Shown one piece after another: positions 1 to 8,807 of a stretch of 23,124 nucleotides of DNA. Source of the DNA: an uncultured Bacteroides sp. (GTDB lineage Bacteria > Bacteroidota > Bacteroidia > Bacteroidales > Bacteroidaceae); contig UQPQ01000047.1 in the NCBI GenBank assembly GCA_900542985.1, positions 1-23,124 of the forward strand, read 5' to 3'. The position numbers and the translations under genes were made by a program. The notes below the pieces were generated by a model, which did no database searches, was not told the DNA's origin, and was given only the letters and a program-made list of their open reading frames with translations. Position 1 is the first letter of the stretch. Each line of letters begins with the position of its first letter.

Positions 1-43
1 ACGTGACTTGTCGCATCAGCCAACGCGACAAGTCGCGTTTTTT
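1..43 (+). terminator. Intrinsic terminator for a plus-strand gene left of the window
   Basis: Positions 1-14 (acgtgacttgtcgc) pair with 25-38 (gcgacaagtcgcgt) in a 14-bp RNA stem that includes one U-G pair (4 with 35), with a 10-nt loop. T's run over 38-43. In the minus-strand transcript the U-G pair becomes an A-C mismatch, so the plus direction is favoured. It would end a gene lying left of the window that converges on the envC operon. The outer arms are nearly the same as those of the hairpin at 19895-19937. Confidence 0.8.
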
Positions 44-95
44 AAGCCAACAAAGGCCTTCTACAAGCCTCTAAAAAGCCATATCATCTAAAACG

Positions 96-136
96 AAAAA
101 GGTTTTCGAAAGATCTATTCGATCCATCGAAAACCT
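96..136 (-). terminator. Intrinsic terminator of the dut-TPR-DUF4292-envC operon
   Basis: The arms aggttttcga (100-109) and tcgaaaacct (127-136) form a perfect 10-bp stem. The 17-nt loop contains a further gatc/gatc pairing. Read on the minus strand the stem is followed by a T run (complement of the A's at 96-100) and then more T-rich sequence. It lies about 40 nt past the envC stop codon. Confidence 0.7.
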
Positions 137-175
137 CCACTTGATTCGAAAAAACAATCAATTATAATTTTAATA

Positions 176-1486
176 CTAATGCCTCAACCAAAGTTCAGGA
201 TTCAACTTATTGACCTCTTTACGTAACTGGAAATGAAGTACCGTATTTCCATCTTTATCAGTATGCACTTCCCCAATCATATCACCTGTTTTCAGCTGGC
301 TACCCTTACGTATCAAGACAGAAGACAAATTACAATATACCGAAATATAATTACCATGACGCACCAACACATTCGCCAATCCGTTATACTGGAAAATAGC
401 AGAAACCTCTCCATTGAATACGGCACGTGCCATTGCCCCTTTCTTTCCCTTAATATCAATACCTTTATTATCAAGACGTACATTCCGTAAACCACTCACT
501 TGATACTGACCATAATGACCAACTATTACATACGCACCAGTAATAGGAACAGGCAGTTTTCCCTTATTCTGTTCGAACGTACCCGACAAACGTCGATCCT
601 CTGAATCAATCTTATAAGCATCAATCTTACCTTTCGCAAGCGTTTTTTGGTCTTTATCCGATGATTCTGCCGATTTTTTCGAAGCTTTACCAGACTGTTT
701 TGCTTCAGCCTCAGCCTTACGACGTGCTTCTTCTTCAGCACGCTTACGCGCTTTCTCTATTTCCTGTTCAATCAAGAAATCAATTTGTGCATTCAACTTA
801 TCGGCCGAGCGACGCTTCTTAGACAATTCCGACTGAATACTACGTTGCTTCTTTTTCAACGTACTCAATAACTGCTGTCTCTCCTTTTCTTGTTTTTCCA
901 GCTTCAGTTTTTCTTCCTCGCCCTGTTTCAACAACTCCTCTTTTACCTTCCGACTATCCACCAATGTCTTATGCTTAGCATTAACCTCTTCTTGTTTCTT
1001 CTGCAGTTGTATTCCCTGCACACGCTGATAATCGGCATATTCCCGTACATAACGAAGTCGACGATACATCTGACTCAGATTATCGGCCGAAAAAACAAAC
1101 ATCAGTTTTTCCTGCACCGACTTATTCCGATACATATAATTGACAGACTGTTCATACTTCTCACGTTTATCTGCCAATTCTTTTTGCAAGCGCTTCAACT
1201 CTACCTGCAAACGATTTATTTCCCTTTGAATTGTTTCTACATCTTTTTCTATGGTAGCAAGATAACGTTTACGCTCATCTATTTGTCCAGACAACAATGC
1301 CAAGTTATTCAGCTGACTATTTACATCCTTCTTAGTGGACTGCAACAACGTCTCCGATTCGGAAATCTGCTTACGAAGCTCATTCCGTTCTTTTTCCAGT
1401 TCACGAATCTTTCGTGTACTCTGTGCCACCAACGGAAGACACATGCACACACAGAATATACCTAGCCACAGAATACGTTTCATCAT
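176..1486 (-). CDS. envC: EnvC-like coiled-coil protein with degenerate LytM (M23) domain
   Basis: Predicted secreted, 436 residues. An N-terminal signal peptide (about 1-22, ending LVAQ) is followed by a long charged coiled coil (about 25-265), a low-complexity Lys/Ala/Glu stretch and a C-terminal LytM/peptidase M23 domain (about 310-436). Family knowledge: EnvC-type proteins recruit or activate cell-wall amidases during septum splitting rather than cutting peptidoglycan. That fits the sequence. The HxxxD zinc motif reads N340..D344, and the HxH motif reads V416-L-H418, so two zinc-ligand histidines are gone while the fold motifs remain. It is last in a tight operon: its first ATG overlaps the DUF4292 stop codon (ATGATG context, so Met1 and Met2 are both possible starts). 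The family is clear; amidase activation is inferred. Confidence 0.88.
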   Translation of the reverse strand: MMKRILWLGIFCVCMCLPLVAQSTRKIRELEKERNELRKQISESETLLQSTKKDVNSQLNNLALLSGQIDERKRYLATIEKDVETIQREINRLQVELKRLQKELADKREKYEQSVNYMYRNKSVQEKLMFVFSADNLSQMYRRLRYVREYADYQRVQGIQLQKKQEEVNAKHKTLVDSRKVKEELLKQGEEEKLKLEKQEKERQQLLSTLKKKQRSIQSELSKKRRSADKLNAQIDFLIEQEIEKARKRAEEEARRKAEAEAKQSGKASKKSAESSDKDQKTLAKGKIDAYKIDSEDRRLSGTFEQNKGKLPVPITGAYVIVGHYGQYQVSGLRNVRLDNKGIDIKGKKGAMARAVFNGEVSAIFQYNGLANVLVRHGNYISVYCNLSSVLIRKGSQLKTGDMIGEVHTDKDGNTVLHFQLRKEVNKLNPELWLRH

Positions 1487-2313
1487 TTGAGTAACATTTT
1501 CACTAATTCTTCTACTTCTATCTTCTTATATCTAGACGGAATATTCGTATGCGATTCCCAGCCGTTATCAACCGATAAACGAGAAAGTTTCATATCCAAT
1601 GCCACTTCCGGTTTCACACCTCCTATCGTCAATCCCATATGCTGAGGGAAAGGACGTGCATCCAATCGTTGAAAATCATCATACTTCCAATTCAACGTAT
1701 ACCCTGTACCTTTCACACCAATGCGGCTCTCCTGCAACAAACCACTATCGGCAGAAGTACGGAAACTGTATGTCAATACTTTCGAAGACTTAGCCTCCAA
1801 CAAAGCATTATCCCCTTCTACCGAGATACGGAACAATGAAGCATCATCAGCCGTCAGTTGAGTCCGATCCGGTAAAAACAACTCGTTAAAGAACAACGAC
1901 TGCAACACATGAAAACTTAAATCCGTACGCGCCCAATTATTTACCTGTTCAAACGAAGCCTGCACATAGCGCTTATTCAACCTGTCAAGCACCAAAATAC
2001 CTTGTGGCGATATCTCCATACGTACCACTTCTATACCTAAAAGTGGTGCTACCGAAAACTGAATCACTTCCCCCCGCTTCATACGAAGTGTGGCATTGAC
2101 CTTTGTAGTACCTTTTGCGCCCATATCCAGCGCAAGCGCCACCTTTCCCGTCACACACTCCCAGTTGGGAGAAAGTTCAATTACCTTCTCTGTATATGCT
2201 TTTCCAGACAGTCCACCCACTCTCGGCGATCTTTCCATCCAACGGTTTGAACCACACGAAGCAAGCAGTAAGGTCACAACAACTACAAAAGTAAGTTTCA
2301 GTATATGTTTCAT
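1483..2313 (-). CDS. DUF4292-family lipoprotein
   Basis: A 276-residue predicted lipoprotein. Its type II signal peptide has the lipobox LASC with Cys20 as the acylated residue. The body is beta-rich with a repeated 'class of outer-membrane lipoprotein' look, for example strands around 62-125 and 160-250, and I recognise it as the DUF4292 family typical of Bacteroidota. Its function is not established; a LolA/LolB-like half-barrel fold is possible and is only my inference. It sits between a TPR lipoprotein and an EnvC homologue and overlaps both by a few bases, which implies translational coupling and a shared envelope or cell-wall job. The length is normal and I see no damage. Confidence 0.8.
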   Translation of the reverse strand: MKHILKLTFVVVVTLLLASCGSNRWMERSPRVGGLSGKAYTEKVIELSPNWECVTGKVALALDMGAKGTTKVNATLRMKRGEVIQFSVAPLLGIEVVRMEISPQGILVLDRLNKRYVQASFEQVNNWARTDLSFHVLQSLFFNELFLPDRTQLTADDASLFRISVEGDNALLEAKSSKVLTYSFRTSADSGLLQESRIGVKGTGYTLNWKYDDFQRLDARPFPQHMGLTIGGVKPEVALDMKLSRLSVDNGWESHTNIPSRYKKIEVEELVKMLLK

Positions 2314-4109
2314 TCCGCAATATATTTCTTTAATGCAATTTTACGTTTCAAACGATTCAACTCCTCCGTAGTACGAGGAGTAGAGCCATCCTCTTCCTTA
2401 TCATCCATCGAAGCAGATTGTTTCCAATACTCCAAAGCTTTCTCTTTTTCACCCAGCATATAATAAATATCCCCACAATGCTCGACAATGAGCGGACTTT
2501 TCTTTCCTTCCTCACTTCGCATTGCCTGGTCAATATAGATGCGGGCTTCAGTATATTTACCCTTTTCGAACAAAATCCATGCATACGTATCCAGATAAGT
2601 TGCATTCTCCGGCTCTGCCTTTACCGTACGATAACTCATTTCCTCTGCCTTATCCAAATTCTTCCGTTCCAATGATAAATAATACGCATAGTTATTTAAT
2701 GAACCGATGTTATCCGGATTGTACACCAACGAAGAGTCATAAGCTGCATAAGCTTCTGCCTGCATTTTTTTAGTATGATACAAATCTCCTAAAATCGCAT
2801 AAAAATCGGATACAATATTCTTATCGCTTTTTTCGTTTACCTGCTTCACCCCCTTCGAAAACACTTCCAAAGCCTTATCGGTTTCTTTCTTCTGGAAATG
2901 CGCCAGTCCTAAGTAATAATAAAACTCCAATGCATCCGGATTATACTCCAATGCAGGAGTCGCAATATGAATCACCTCATCCAGGTTATTGTCACGAATC
3001 GCATAGCTTAGCAACTGCAAGCGTGCCGGTTTATTCTCCGGATCGAGCTGCAGTACCTGATTCAATACCGGCACCGATTCTTTTTCCATCCGTTTCGTAA
3101 TCATATACTGTGCACAAAGCATAGCCAAATCAGCATTCTGCTGTGGACATTTCAATATATTACGAAACAGATTCACAATCTGCGTACTATCTTTTGTCGT
3201 CTGCTCCGACTGCAAAATAAGCTGTCGCATAATTTCCATCTTGGTATCCGACTGCACATCGCCATTCAGCAAAATCGTATCAAGCTGTACCTGATACAGG
3301 CTATCCTGCCCCATTTTTTTATAATACGAAGCCATCGAAAGCAAAGCTGGTGCATATCCCGGTTCTTCTTTCAGAATACGCTGATACGTATCGTAAGCTT
3401 CCTGTGGCTTATCATTCTCCAGATACACATCTCCCAAGATAGTCTGATAACGCATATCATAAGGATACTCCTTCGAAAGGCTCACAATCTCATTAAATGC
3501 CTGATCTTTTTGTCCTAGAAGAAGATACATACGAAACTTCTCCATACTAATCTGTTCTGACTTGCCATCAAGTTCTTCAAGACGATTCAATGTCTTCACC
3601 ACCTCTCCATAACTCTGCGTCTGCGTATACAAATCGACTAAAGACATCAGCGGCTCAAGACGAGACGGGAACAAAGCAGCCATATCTTCGTACACTGCAA
3701 TAGCCTTTGCCCACTCTCTCTTCTGCTGATAATACATAGCCAATGTCTGTTTATACCAGAAATTAGATTCATCGGAGTGTACCGCCTGCTTTAAAGCCTG
3801 CTCTCCTTTTTCCGGCAAATTCAGGAACATATAAAACTGTGATATTTCGTACAATGCCGCAGCCGACTGAGGATAGATGTCCAAACAATGCTTATACAAT
3901 TCGAAAGCCGCATCATACTCTCCTTTCTGCTTCATGCGTACCGCTTCAAGGAAATAATAATCGTACTTACGGCGCTGTTCGGGAGTAAGCGGGTCTTGCT
4001 CCACAGTAGTCTGCAATGTTGATTTTCCAGTCTGCTTACCCAACGAGCCACATCCCGTGAGCCATGCAGCTCCACAGACCAGTAAAATATAGAGCCAATT
4101 TTTCATCAT
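2310..4109 (-). CDS. TPR-repeat outer-membrane lipoprotein
   Basis: A 599-residue lipoprotein (lipobox LTGC, Cys20) made almost wholly of tetratricopeptide repeats from about residue 45 to 590. Individual repeats are easy to see, for example those starting near RRKYDYYFLEA (about 46) and NFWYKQTLAMYY (about 116), and the C-terminal pair around NNYAYYLS and DTYAWILFEKG. Such proteins act as protein-interaction scaffolds. Its partners here are probably the products of the two downstream genes, with which it is translationally coupled: its stop overlaps or abuts the DUF4292 start in an ATGA-type junction at 2310-2313. The dut stop lies only 17 nt upstream. Function beyond scaffolding is not visible. 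Confidence 0.85.
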   Translation of the reverse strand: MMKNWLYILLVCGAAWLTGCGSLGKQTGKSTLQTTVEQDPLTPEQRRKYDYYFLEAVRMKQKGEYDAAFELYKHCLDIYPQSAAALYEISQFYMFLNLPEKGEQALKQAVHSDESNFWYKQTLAMYYQQKREWAKAIAVYEDMAALFPSRLEPLMSLVDLYTQTQSYGEVVKTLNRLEELDGKSEQISMEKFRMYLLLGQKDQAFNEIVSLSKEYPYDMRYQTILGDVYLENDKPQEAYDTYQRILKEEPGYAPALLSMASYYKKMGQDSLYQVQLDTILLNGDVQSDTKMEIMRQLILQSEQTTKDSTQIVNLFRNILKCPQQNADLAMLCAQYMITKRMEKESVPVLNQVLQLDPENKPARLQLLSYAIRDNNLDEVIHIATPALEYNPDALEFYYYLGLAHFQKKETDKALEVFSKGVKQVNEKSDKNIVSDFYAILGDLYHTKKMQAEAYAAYDSSLVYNPDNIGSLNNYAYYLSLERKNLDKAEEMSYRTVKAEPENATYLDTYAWILFEKGKYTEARIYIDQAMRSEEGKKSPLIVEHCGDIYYMLGEKEKALEYWKQSASMDDKEEDGSTPRTTEELNRLKRKIALKKYIAE

Positions 4110-4126
4110 GTCATTCTACCTATTAA

Positions 4127-4561
4127 TTAAACAGTTCCGGTATGACCGAACCCTCCGGCCCCCCGTTCTGTTTCATCCAACACTTCTACCGGTTGCCAGT
4201 CGATTTTCTCGTAACGTGCAATAACCATCTGAGCTATACGTTCTCCATCCTCGATAGTAAAAGGCTCTTCTGAAAGATTGACCATAATCACTCCAATTTC
4301 TCCACGATAATCTGCGTCAATCGTTCCCGGTGTATTAAGCAAAGTAACCCCTTTTTTCAATGCCAGACCGCTTCGCGGACGAATCTGTGCTTCATACCCT
4401 TCGGGCAATGCAATATACAATCCGGTAGGCACCAAACAACGCTGTAACGGTTTCAGTACGATAGGCTTCTCCAAATTAGCACGAAGATCAATTCCAGCAG
4501 AAAGAGGAGTGGCATACTGCGGTAAACTATGTTTCGATTTATTGATAATCTGTATTTTCAT
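4127..4561 (-). CDS. dut: dUTP diphosphatase
   Basis: A trimeric dUTPase of 144 residues that hydrolyses dUTP to dUMP and pyrophosphate, keeping uracil out of DNA and feeding dTMP synthesis. All five family motifs are present: motif 1 SAGIDLRA (21-28), motif 2 PRSGLA (about 62-67), motif 3 with [12 protein letters not shown] (about 79-90; catalytic Asp in IDADY), motif 4 GERIAQMVI (about 106-114) and the Gly-rich motif 5 [11 protein letters not shown] at the C-terminus. It is the first gene of a four-gene minus-strand operon. The link to the envelope genes is positional, and co-transcription is inferred from the 17-nt gap. Confidence 0.97.
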   Translation of the reverse strand: MKIQIINKSKHSLPQYATPLSAGIDLRANLEKPIVLKPLQRCLVPTGLYIALPEGYEAQIRPRSGLALKKGVTLLNTPGTIDADYRGEIGVIMVNLSEEPFTIEDGERIAQMVIARYEKIDWQPVEVLDETERGAGGFGHTGTV

Positions 4562-4738
4562 TGTGTTTTTAGGTTCTAATTCATTATAAGTTGCGAATTT
4601 ACATATTTCACCGAATATATAAAGGAGTTTACCATTTTTTAAATCTCAACAAACAGGCATCTTCTTTTTTAATAAAATTTGGCATCAAAGAAAAACTTTA
4701 TCTACGACCATTCTACTCCATATGATATAACAAGCACA
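4562..4738. other. AT-rich spacer expected to hold the dut operon promoter
   Basis: No open frame of interest is present. The minus-strand sequence upstream of dut contains TAAATTCG, one mismatch from the TAnnTTTG -7 box, at about 4595-4602. There is no clear TTTG -33 box at the usual distance, so I do not call a promoter. Confidence 0.3.
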
Positions 4739-4771
4739 AAGCCGGACGATTTTCACAAACAGTCCGGCCTT
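4739..4771 (-). terminator. Probable terminator after glnN
   Basis: gccggac (4741-4747) pairs with gtccggc (4762-4768), extended past a one-base bulge by AA/TT. On the minus strand the stem is followed by a short, interrupted T tract (TTTGTGCTT). It lies 32 nt beyond the glnN stop. The stem is convincing, but the U tract is weak. Confidence 0.5.
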
Positions 4772-4802
4772 ACTACGTATTCAATAAAAAAATTAGAGTT
4801 TT

Positions 4803-6989
4803 TTATCTTATGAATAACAGCTCTCTATATTTTGGAAGAGTCCACATCTGATCATCTACAATTAATTCCAGTTTATCAATATGATAACGTATCTGCTCTA
4901 ACATCGGGGCTATGGTATCATGATAAGCAATGGCTTTATCACGCTCGCTCAAACATTTATTAGCCACTTTACGTGCTTCCACCATTGCATCTACATGCTC
5001 CTTGATATAGCTGGTATGCGCTGCGATTTTACGGATAATAGCCATATTTTCGGCAGAAAGCGACATTGCTTCTTCACCCAATAACGCTTTCATCTTGCAA
5101 ACATTATTAAGTAACTTAGTCTGATATTCAATAGCAACCGGAACAATATGATTCATTACCAAATCTCCCAGCACCCGGGATTCAATTTGGATTTTCTTTG
5201 CATAAGTTTCCCACTTCACTTCATTGCGTGCCTCCAATTCCTTTCGAGTCATAACTCCCATATTCTCAAACATCCGGATACTTTTTGCAGCCAGATAATT
5301 ATCGAAAATCAACGGGCAACTTGTTTCACAATCCAATCCACGTTTTTGTGCCTCCTGTTTCCATTCTTCACTATATCCATTACCATCAAAACGAATAGGT
5401 TTACATTCCTTAATATATTTACGAATAACCTGAATAATAGCTGAAACTTTAGCTTCTCCAGCTTCTATCAGTGCATCCACATCCTGTTTAAAGACAGTCA
5501 ACTGTTCAGCAACTGCTGTATTCAAGGCAATCATGGCACTGGCACAGTTCGCTTCAGAACCCACAGCTCTAAACTCAAAGCGGTTTCCGGTAAAAGCAAA
5601 AGGAGAAGTACGGTTACGGTCTGTATTATCAATCAACAGTTCCGGAATCTGAGGGATGTCCAACTTCATACCATGCTTTCCACCCAATGTAACCAGTTCG
5701 TCAGTCGAACTTTCCTCCATATGATCTAGTACCTTGCTCAGCTGAGAACCTAAAAACGATGAAATAATGGCAGGAGGAGCTTCATTGGCACCCAAACGAT
5801 GCGCGTTTGTAGCACTCATGATAGAAGCCTTAAGCAATCCATTATGTCGATATACCGCCATCAATGTATTCACCACAAAAGTAATGAAACGTAAATTCTC
5901 TTCAGAAGTTTTACCCGGTGCCATCAACAAGACTCCTGTATCTGTTCCCAAAGACCAGTTATTATGCTTTCCCGAACCATTTACACCTTTGAACGGTTTT
6001 TCGTGCAGCAAAACACGGAACCCATGATTTCGAGCCACTTTACGCATCAACGACATAATCAGCATATTATGGTCTACAGCCAAGTTACACTCCTCAAAAA
6101 TAGGAGCCAGCTCAAACTGATTAGGTGCAACCTCATTATGTCTTGTCTTAACCGGTATACCTAATTCCAAAGCCTGTATTTCCAAATCTTTCATAAAGGC
6201 GGCAACCCGAGTTGGAATTGCCCCGAAATAATGGTCTTCCAACTGCTGATTTTTCGAAGCTTCATGCCCCATCAAAGTACGGCCAGTGAGCAGTAAATCC
6301 GGACGAGCCGCATAAAGCCCTTCATCGACAAGAAAATATTCCTGTTCCCAGCCTAGGTATGCACATACCTTTTTTACATTCGGATCAAAATAGTGACAAA
6401 CTTCTACCGCCGCCTTATCTACTGCGCGTAAAGCCTTCAGCAAAGGAGCCTTATAGTCCAGTGCTTCACCTGTATACGCAATAAAAACAGTAGGAATACA
6501 CAGCGTATCATCTACAACAAACACAGGAGATGAAGGATCCCATGCCGAATATCCACGTGCTTCAAACGTATTACGGATACCTCCGTTAGGAAAAGAAGAA
6601 GCATCAGGTTCCTGTTGTACCAACAACTTGCCGGAAAACTCTTCTACCATTCCTCCTTTACCGTCATACTCTACAAACGCATCATGTTTTTCTGCAGTAC
6701 CTTCTGTCAGAGGTTGAAACCAATGGGTATAATGGGTAGCTCCCATTTCTTTAGCCCATCGCTTCATACCTTCCGCCACCTGATCTGCTGCTTCCCGATC
6801 AAGAGCCGCCCCATGATCCATTGCATCTACCAACTTATGATATACTTCTGTAGGCAGATACTTAAACATTTTCTCTCGATTAAATACATATTTGGCAAAA
6901 TAGCCACTCGCACACGTAGAAGGAGCCTTAACCTCCTTTGGCTTAGCTTGAAAAGCCTTTTCTACTACATTAAATCTCAATTCAGACAT
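4803..6989 (-). CDS. glnN: Glutamine synthetase type III
   Basis: ATP-dependent condensation of glutamate and ammonia to glutamine. At 728 residues it is the size of GSIII (Bacteroides GlnN is about 730), much longer than GSI or GSII. Visible landmarks are an N-terminal GSIII-specific region, the metal-binding beta-strand with EQEYFL (215-220), the VAPNQFELAP block (287-296), KHNNWS (341-346), a nucleotide/glutamate-site stretch NRTSPFAFTGNRFEFRAVG (about 457-475), and the long helical C-terminus of GSIII. It is the third gene of glnK-amtB-glnN, 41 nt after amtB with no terminator between, so nitrogen-dependent co-transcription is likely. No adenylylation-type control is expected for this class. 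Confidence 0.97.
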   Translation of the reverse strand: MSELRFNVVEKAFQAKPKEVKAPSTCASGYFAKYVFNREKMFKYLPTEVYHKLVDAMDHGAALDREAADQVAEGMKRWAKEMGATHYTHWFQPLTEGTAEKHDAFVEYDGKGGMVEEFSGKLLVQQEPDASSFPNGGIRNTFEARGYSAWDPSSPVFVVDDTLCIPTVFIAYTGEALDYKAPLLKALRAVDKAAVEVCHYFDPNVKKVCAYLGWEQEYFLVDEGLYAARPDLLLTGRTLMGHEASKNQQLEDHYFGAIPTRVAAFMKDLEIQALELGIPVKTRHNEVAPNQFELAPIFEECNLAVDHNMLIMSLMRKVARNHGFRVLLHEKPFKGVNGSGKHNNWSLGTDTGVLLMAPGKTSEENLRFITFVVNTLMAVYRHNGLLKASIMSATNAHRLGANEAPPAIISSFLGSQLSKVLDHMEESSTDELVTLGGKHGMKLDIPQIPELLIDNTDRNRTSPFAFTGNRFEFRAVGSEANCASAMIALNTAVAEQLTVFKQDVDALIEAGEAKVSAIIQVIRKYIKECKPIRFDGNGYSEEWKQEAQKRGLDCETSCPLIFDNYLAAKSIRMFENMGVMTRKELEARNEVKWETYAKKIQIESRVLGDLVMNHIVPVAIEYQTKLLNNVCKMKALLGEEAMSLSAENMAIIRKIAAHTSYIKEHVDAMVEARKVANKCLSERDKAIAYHDTIAPMLEQIRYHIDKLELIVDDQMWTLPKYRELLFIR

Positions 6990-7030
6990 AAAGCTTCTCT
7001 TTTATCAACAATTAAATTTATACTTCTACT

Positions 7031-8416
7031 TTAACGATTATATGCAGACTCACCGTGCTCATAAATATCCAAGCCTTCCTCTTCAATACGTCCAGCTACG
7101 CGAAGTCCAAAAATCTTATCTAAAACTTTAAACAAAAAATATCCCATCAAAGCAGCCCATCCACCTACTACCAATGAAGCAAAGACCTGAGCTGTCAGTA
7201 GATTCCAACTGCCTCCATACAAGACTCCTCCATCTACAGCAAATAAGCCTACCAAAACTGTTCCCAATGTACCACAAACACCATGTACAGAAGCTGCTCC
7301 TACCGGATCGTCAATCTTCAACTTTCGGTCTATAAAATCTACCGCATAAATCATTGCTGCTCCGCAAATAAGTCCTATTAACAAGGCACCCAAAGGAGAA
7401 ACGACATCACATCCAGCAGTTACTCCTACCAAGCCTGCCAGGATACCATTCAAAGTCAGAGAAAGCGAGGGTTTACCATACCTCATCCAACTCATAAACA
7501 ATGCCATCACACCTCCTGCACAAGCAGATAAATTAGTATTGAGAAAAACTAAAGAAATAATTTTTTGGTCAGTTCCTGTCGCAGCAGCCAATTGAGAACC
7601 AGGATTAAATCCAAACCAACCAAACCACAAAATGAACACACCCAAACAAGCTAATGTCAAGCTATGCCCCGGAATAGCTTTTGATACTCCGTCTTTACCG
7701 TATTTCCCTATTCTTGGACCTAAAATCGCAGCACCAACCAATGCAATCCATCCACCTACAGAATGTACCACCATAGAACCTGCAAAATCATGACTTGCAC
7801 TGCCAAAAACTTTCATCATCCACGAATCAGAAGAGCCATTCATAAGCCAGCCTCCTCCCCATGTCCAATGACCGGAAATAGGATAAATCAATACACTAAT
7901 AAACAAAGTATAAACCAAATACATAGAAAACTTGGTACGTTCTGCCATGGCTCCAGAAACAATAGTAGCAGAAGTTGCACAAAAAACAGTTTGGAATATC
8001 AAAAAACCTTCTATTGGAAGGCCATTATTTATATGATTGCCCACAACATCTAAATTCATAAAGTGCGGCATACCCACAAAATCTCCCAGACCAAACATCA
8101 ACCCAAAACCAACACTCCAAAAGAGTAAAGCTCCAAACATAAAATCAACCAAGTTTTTCATTAAGATATTAGCAGTATTCTTCATTCGCGTAAATCCGGC
8201 CTCAACCAAAGCAAATCCCGGCTGCATAAAGAATACTAACATAGCAGCCAACAACATCCAAACAGTATTGAGCCCCACACTCAATTCATTCAGTCTGTCT
8301 GTAGTCGACATTTCACCTGTTGTCTGTGCCCACAAAGACATCGGAGCACTTACAATTATACACAAAATACATCTATGCATATACCTTACTAATAACCTAT
8401 CTACTATCTGTTTCAT
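7031..8416 (-). CDS. amtB: Ammonium channel AmtB
   Basis: An Amt/Rh-family inner-membrane ammonium channel with about eleven membrane helices after a cleavable signal peptide (ending SLWAQ). The twin pore histidines are present: His in DFAGSMVVHS and His in ASVHGVCGTLG, at 236 and 396 counted from the longest frame. The C-terminal cytoplasmic tail GLRVAGRIEEEGLD...EHGESAY, which docks PII in this family, is intact. The frame is open up to 8470, which would overlap glnK and give a 34-residue n-region. I prefer the Met at 8416; the Met at 8380 gives the most classical signal peptide and is also possible. It lies directly after glnK, the usual PII partner. Confidence 0.95.
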   Translation of the reverse strand: MKQIVDRLLVRYMHRCILCIIVSAPMSLWAQTTGEMSTTDRLNELSVGLNTVWMLLAAMLVFFMQPGFALVEAGFTRMKNTANILMKNLVDFMFGALLFWSVGFGLMFGLGDFVGMPHFMNLDVVGNHINNGLPIEGFLIFQTVFCATSATIVSGAMAERTKFSMYLVYTLFISVLIYPISGHWTWGGGWLMNGSSDSWMMKVFGSASHDFAGSMVVHSVGGWIALVGAAILGPRIGKYGKDGVSKAIPGHSLTLACLGVFILWFGWFGFNPGSQLAAATGTDQKIISLVFLNTNLSACAGGVMALFMSWMRYGKPSLSLTLNGILAGLVGVTAGCDVVSPLGALLIGLICGAAMIYAVDFIDRKLKIDDPVGAASVHGVCGTLGTVLVGLFAVDGGVLYGGSWNLLTAQVFASLVVGGWAALMGYFLFKVLDKIFGLRVAGRIEEEGLDIYEHGESAYNR

Positions 8417-8450
8417 ATCTTGTCTTATTGTATTTGTATTCTGACTGTTC

Positions 8451-8807
8451 TTATTTCTCCTGTTCTGCATTATAAAGAGCTATATCCCCACGTTCTCCAG
8501 TACGTATACGTATAGAATCTTCTACAGGAATAACGAATATACGCCCATCACCAATTTCTCCCGTCCGAGCAGCCTCCATAATGGCCTGCACCGTTTTTTC
8601 CACATTCTTATCGCGTACTACTATTGATACAAGTATTCTTTCTATAGAACTTGTATCATAAATCACTCCTCGATAAATACGTCCTTCTCTCGTCTTTCCG
8701 ACTCCTCTTACATCATAATAAGAGAACCATTCAATATCTACCTTTAAAAGGGCCTCTTTTACATCTTCAAAGCGAGTACGACGAATAATAGCTTCAATCT
8801 TTTTCAT
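8451..8807 (-). CDS. glnK: PII nitrogen-regulatory protein
   Basis: A small PII signalling protein (118 residues from the second Met) that senses ATP/ADP and 2-oxoglutarate and gates AmtB. The start is set at the Met of MKKIEAII because it aligns without gaps to E. coli PII; an ATG 6 nt upstream (8813) is the longest frame. The C-terminal ligand block RTGEIGDGRIFV and IRIRTGE is canonical. The T-loop departs from E. coli: residue 39, Gln in the classical protein and a ligand of the Mg-ATP-2-oxoglutarate complex, is Thr, and the loop is one residue shorter, although the uridylylatable Tyr (Y50, matching Tyr51) is kept. It is the first gene of glnK-amtB-glnN. Confidence 0.95.
   Translation of the reverse strand: MKKIEAIIRRTRFEDVKEALLKVDIEWFSYYDVRGVGKTREGRIYRGVIYDTSSIERILVSIVVRDKNVEKTVQAIMEAARTGEIGDGRIFVIPVEDSIRIRTGERGDIALYNAEQEK

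Noticed and set aside
890..1465. 191-residue plus-strand open frame
   Set aside because: It is antisense to the EnvC coiled coil. The Lys/Glu-rich codons of that region give a long Phe/Leu-rich frame on the other strand, with no start context or family likeness.
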